This document shows, in pieces, positions 39,824-40,920 of a DNA stretch of 40,920 nucleotides. Position 1 is the first letter of the stretch. Each line of letters begins with the position of its first letter. The stretch lies in the NCBI GenBank assembly GCA_947644365.1, contig CANRYZ010000010.1, positions 1 through 40,920 on the forward strand, given 5' to 3'. Position numbers and translations under genes: made by a program. Under the pieces are notes generated by a model. That model did not search any database and had not been told where the DNA came from. It saw nothing but the letters and a program-made list of their open reading frames with translations. Source of the stretch: an uncultured Oscillibacter sp. GTDB lineage: Bacteria; Bacillota; Clostridia; Oscillospirales; Oscillospiraceae.

Positions 39824-40920
39824 ATGGACGTCCGTATTCACCCCCGCCGTCTCTCCGGCGTGGTGACGCCGCCCCCCAGCAAGTCCCTGGCCCACCGGCT
39901 GGTGATCGCCGCCTCTCTGGCGGCGGGGACCAGCATCATCCGCAACACGGACTTCTCCCAGGACATCGAGGCCACTCTGCGCTGTATGCAGGCTCTGGGG
40001 GCCCAGTGGGAAACCGCGGGAGACGGGCTGCGGATCACCGGCATCGGCGGCATCCGCCGCCCCTTTGGGGACCTGCCCCGGTTCGACTGCGGGGAATCCG
40101 GGTCCACCCTCCGCTTCCTGATCCCCGTCTCCATGACTGCGGGGCAGGGCGGCGTCTTCACCGGCCGGGGCCGGCTGATGGAACGGCCCCAGCAGCCCTA
40201 CTTCGACCTGTTTCGGGAACGGGGCATCGGCTATGAACAGCGGGATGGCGCTCTCACCGTCCGGGGCCAGCTGACGCCGGGGGAGTACCGTCTGGCGGGG
40301 AACGTGTCCAGCCAGTTCTTCACCGGCCTCCTCATGGCCCTGCCCCTGCTGGAGGGGCCCAGCGTCATCGTCAGCACCACGCCCCTGGAGTCCGCCTCCT
40401 ACATCACCATGACCATGGGCGTGCTGGAACAGTGCGGCATCCGGGTGCGCTACTCGCCCCAGATCAACAGCTTCGGCGTCTCTCCGGGAATCTACTGCCC
40501 CTTTGAGTCCGCCGTGGAGGCGGACTGGTCCCAGGCCGCCTTCTGGTACGCCGCCATCACCCTGGGCAGCGGCCTGCGGCTCCGGGGCCTCAACGGCCGC
40601 TCCTCCCAGGGGGACGCGGCGGTGGTCTCATACTGCAAGAAGCTGTCTCAGGAGGGGACGGTATCCATCGATCTCTCGGACTGTCCGGACCTGCTGCCGC
40701 CTCTGGCGGTGATGGCGGCGGTCCGCCGGGGCACGACGCGCTTTACCGGGGCGGCCCGCCTGCGGCTGAAGGAGAGCGACCGGCTGGCCACCGTCCACCA
40801 AATGCTCTCCGCCCTGGGAGGCGCCGCCTCGGAGGAGGCAGACAGCCTGACGGTCTACGGCGTCTCCACCCTCCCCGGCGGCACGGTGGACGGGGCCAAC
40901 GACCACCGCATCGTCATGGC
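39824..40920 (+). CDS. aroA: EPSP synthase (3' end outside window)
   Basis: The window holds the first 365 codons of an expected ~425. Start ATG 39824 lies 6 bases after the aroB stop. Motifs: PPSKSLAHRLVIAASLAAG (about 17-35, shikimate-3-phosphate binding), the DCGESGSTLRFLIP loop (about 87-100), which carries a Gly-Glu-Ser-Gly sequence in place of the more common Gly-Asn-Ala-Gly-Thr, and NVSSQFFTGLLMALPLL (about 160-176). It joins PEP to shikimate 3-phosphate on the way to chorismate. The reading frame is intact to the window edge. Confidence 0.94.
   Translation, partial: MDVRIHPRRLSGVVTPPPSKSLAHRLVIAASLAAGTSIIRNTDFSQDIEATLRCMQALGAQWETAGDGLRITGIGGIRRPFGDLPRFDCGESGSTLRFLIPVSMTAGQGGVFTGRGRLMERPQQPYFDLFRERGIGYEQRDGALTVRGQLTPGEYRLAGNVSSQFFTGLLMALPLLEGPSVIVSTTPLESASYITMTMGVLEQCGIRVRYSPQINSFGVSPGIYCPFESAVEADWSQAAFWYAAITLGSGLRLRGLNGRSSQGDAAVVSYCKKLSQEGTVSIDLSDCPDLLPPLAVMAAVRRGTTRFTGAARLRLKESDRLATVHQMLSALGGAASEEADSLTVYGVSTLPGGTVDGANDHRIVM

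Noticed and set aside
1-40920. CRISPR arrays, tRNA or rRNA genes, insertion sequences, prophage genes
   Set aside because: I found no regularly spaced direct repeats, no tRNA T-arm/acceptor patterns, and no transposase, integrase or phage structural motifs.

Overview
The window is GC-rich (clearly above 60% by eye) bacterial chromosome with short intergenic gaps, GGAGG-type ribosome binding sites, T-box and leader-peptide control, paired ABC exporters, a type III glutamine synthetase and small membrane proteins. This fits an anaerobic Firmicute of the class Clostridia, most likely an Oscillospiraceae-type gut organism (Flavonifractor/Lawsonibacter-like). The placement is inferred from gene families and composition, not from a marker gene search. 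I see no prophage, intact insertion sequence, CRISPR array, rRNA or tRNA.

Layout. 1-3235: end of an rRNA 2'-O-methyltransferase, a large membrane protein that looks like a catalytically dead P-type ATPase, and an unknown protein. 3290-7420 (minus): MarR regulator plus a heterodimeric ABC exporter, with tandem palindromic operators on its promoter. 7540-7679: a candidate ~105-nt small RNA with consensus promoter and strong terminator. 7755-10419: a small membrane protein, a DUF2975 protein, an HTH regulator and a DUF4173 membrane protein. 10430-12410 (minus): SGNH hydrolase and a sugar nucleotidyltransferase. 12495-14581: Fur-family regulator with a zinc/manganese-type ABC ATPase and permease under a Fur-like box. 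14581-17580: unknown proteins, a membrane-anchored XRE regulator and phosphate acetyltransferase. 17794-19835: membrane-anchored LysM-G5-M23 peptidase. 19964-22384: sigma factor/anti-sigma operon with two membrane proteins. 22467-27169: DUF1846 protein, a frameshifted acyltransferase and Tex. 27226-30422: purA (with a structured leader), a small membrane protein and purB. 30773-34965: an asparagine-type T-box controlling asnB and glnN. 35041-35655: zinc-dependent phospholipase C-like protein. 35717-40920: aromatic amino acid genes aroF, tyrA, aroB and aroA (cut by the window end), preceded by a Tyr/Phe-rich leader peptide with an attenuator.

How the parts work together. The right third is biosynthetic. 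purA and purB make AMP from IMP. asnB and glnN form an amide-nitrogen unit apparently switched by uncharged tRNA-Asn. aroF-tyrA-aroB-aroA feeds chorismate and tyrosine, with aroF apparently governed by translation of a peptide in which 8 of 14 consecutive residues are Tyr or Phe. Between tyrA and aroB lies an ~820-bp gene-free block built from nested inverted repeats, the most unusual non-coding feature here. The most unexplained protein is the P-type-ATPase-like one at 413-2638.
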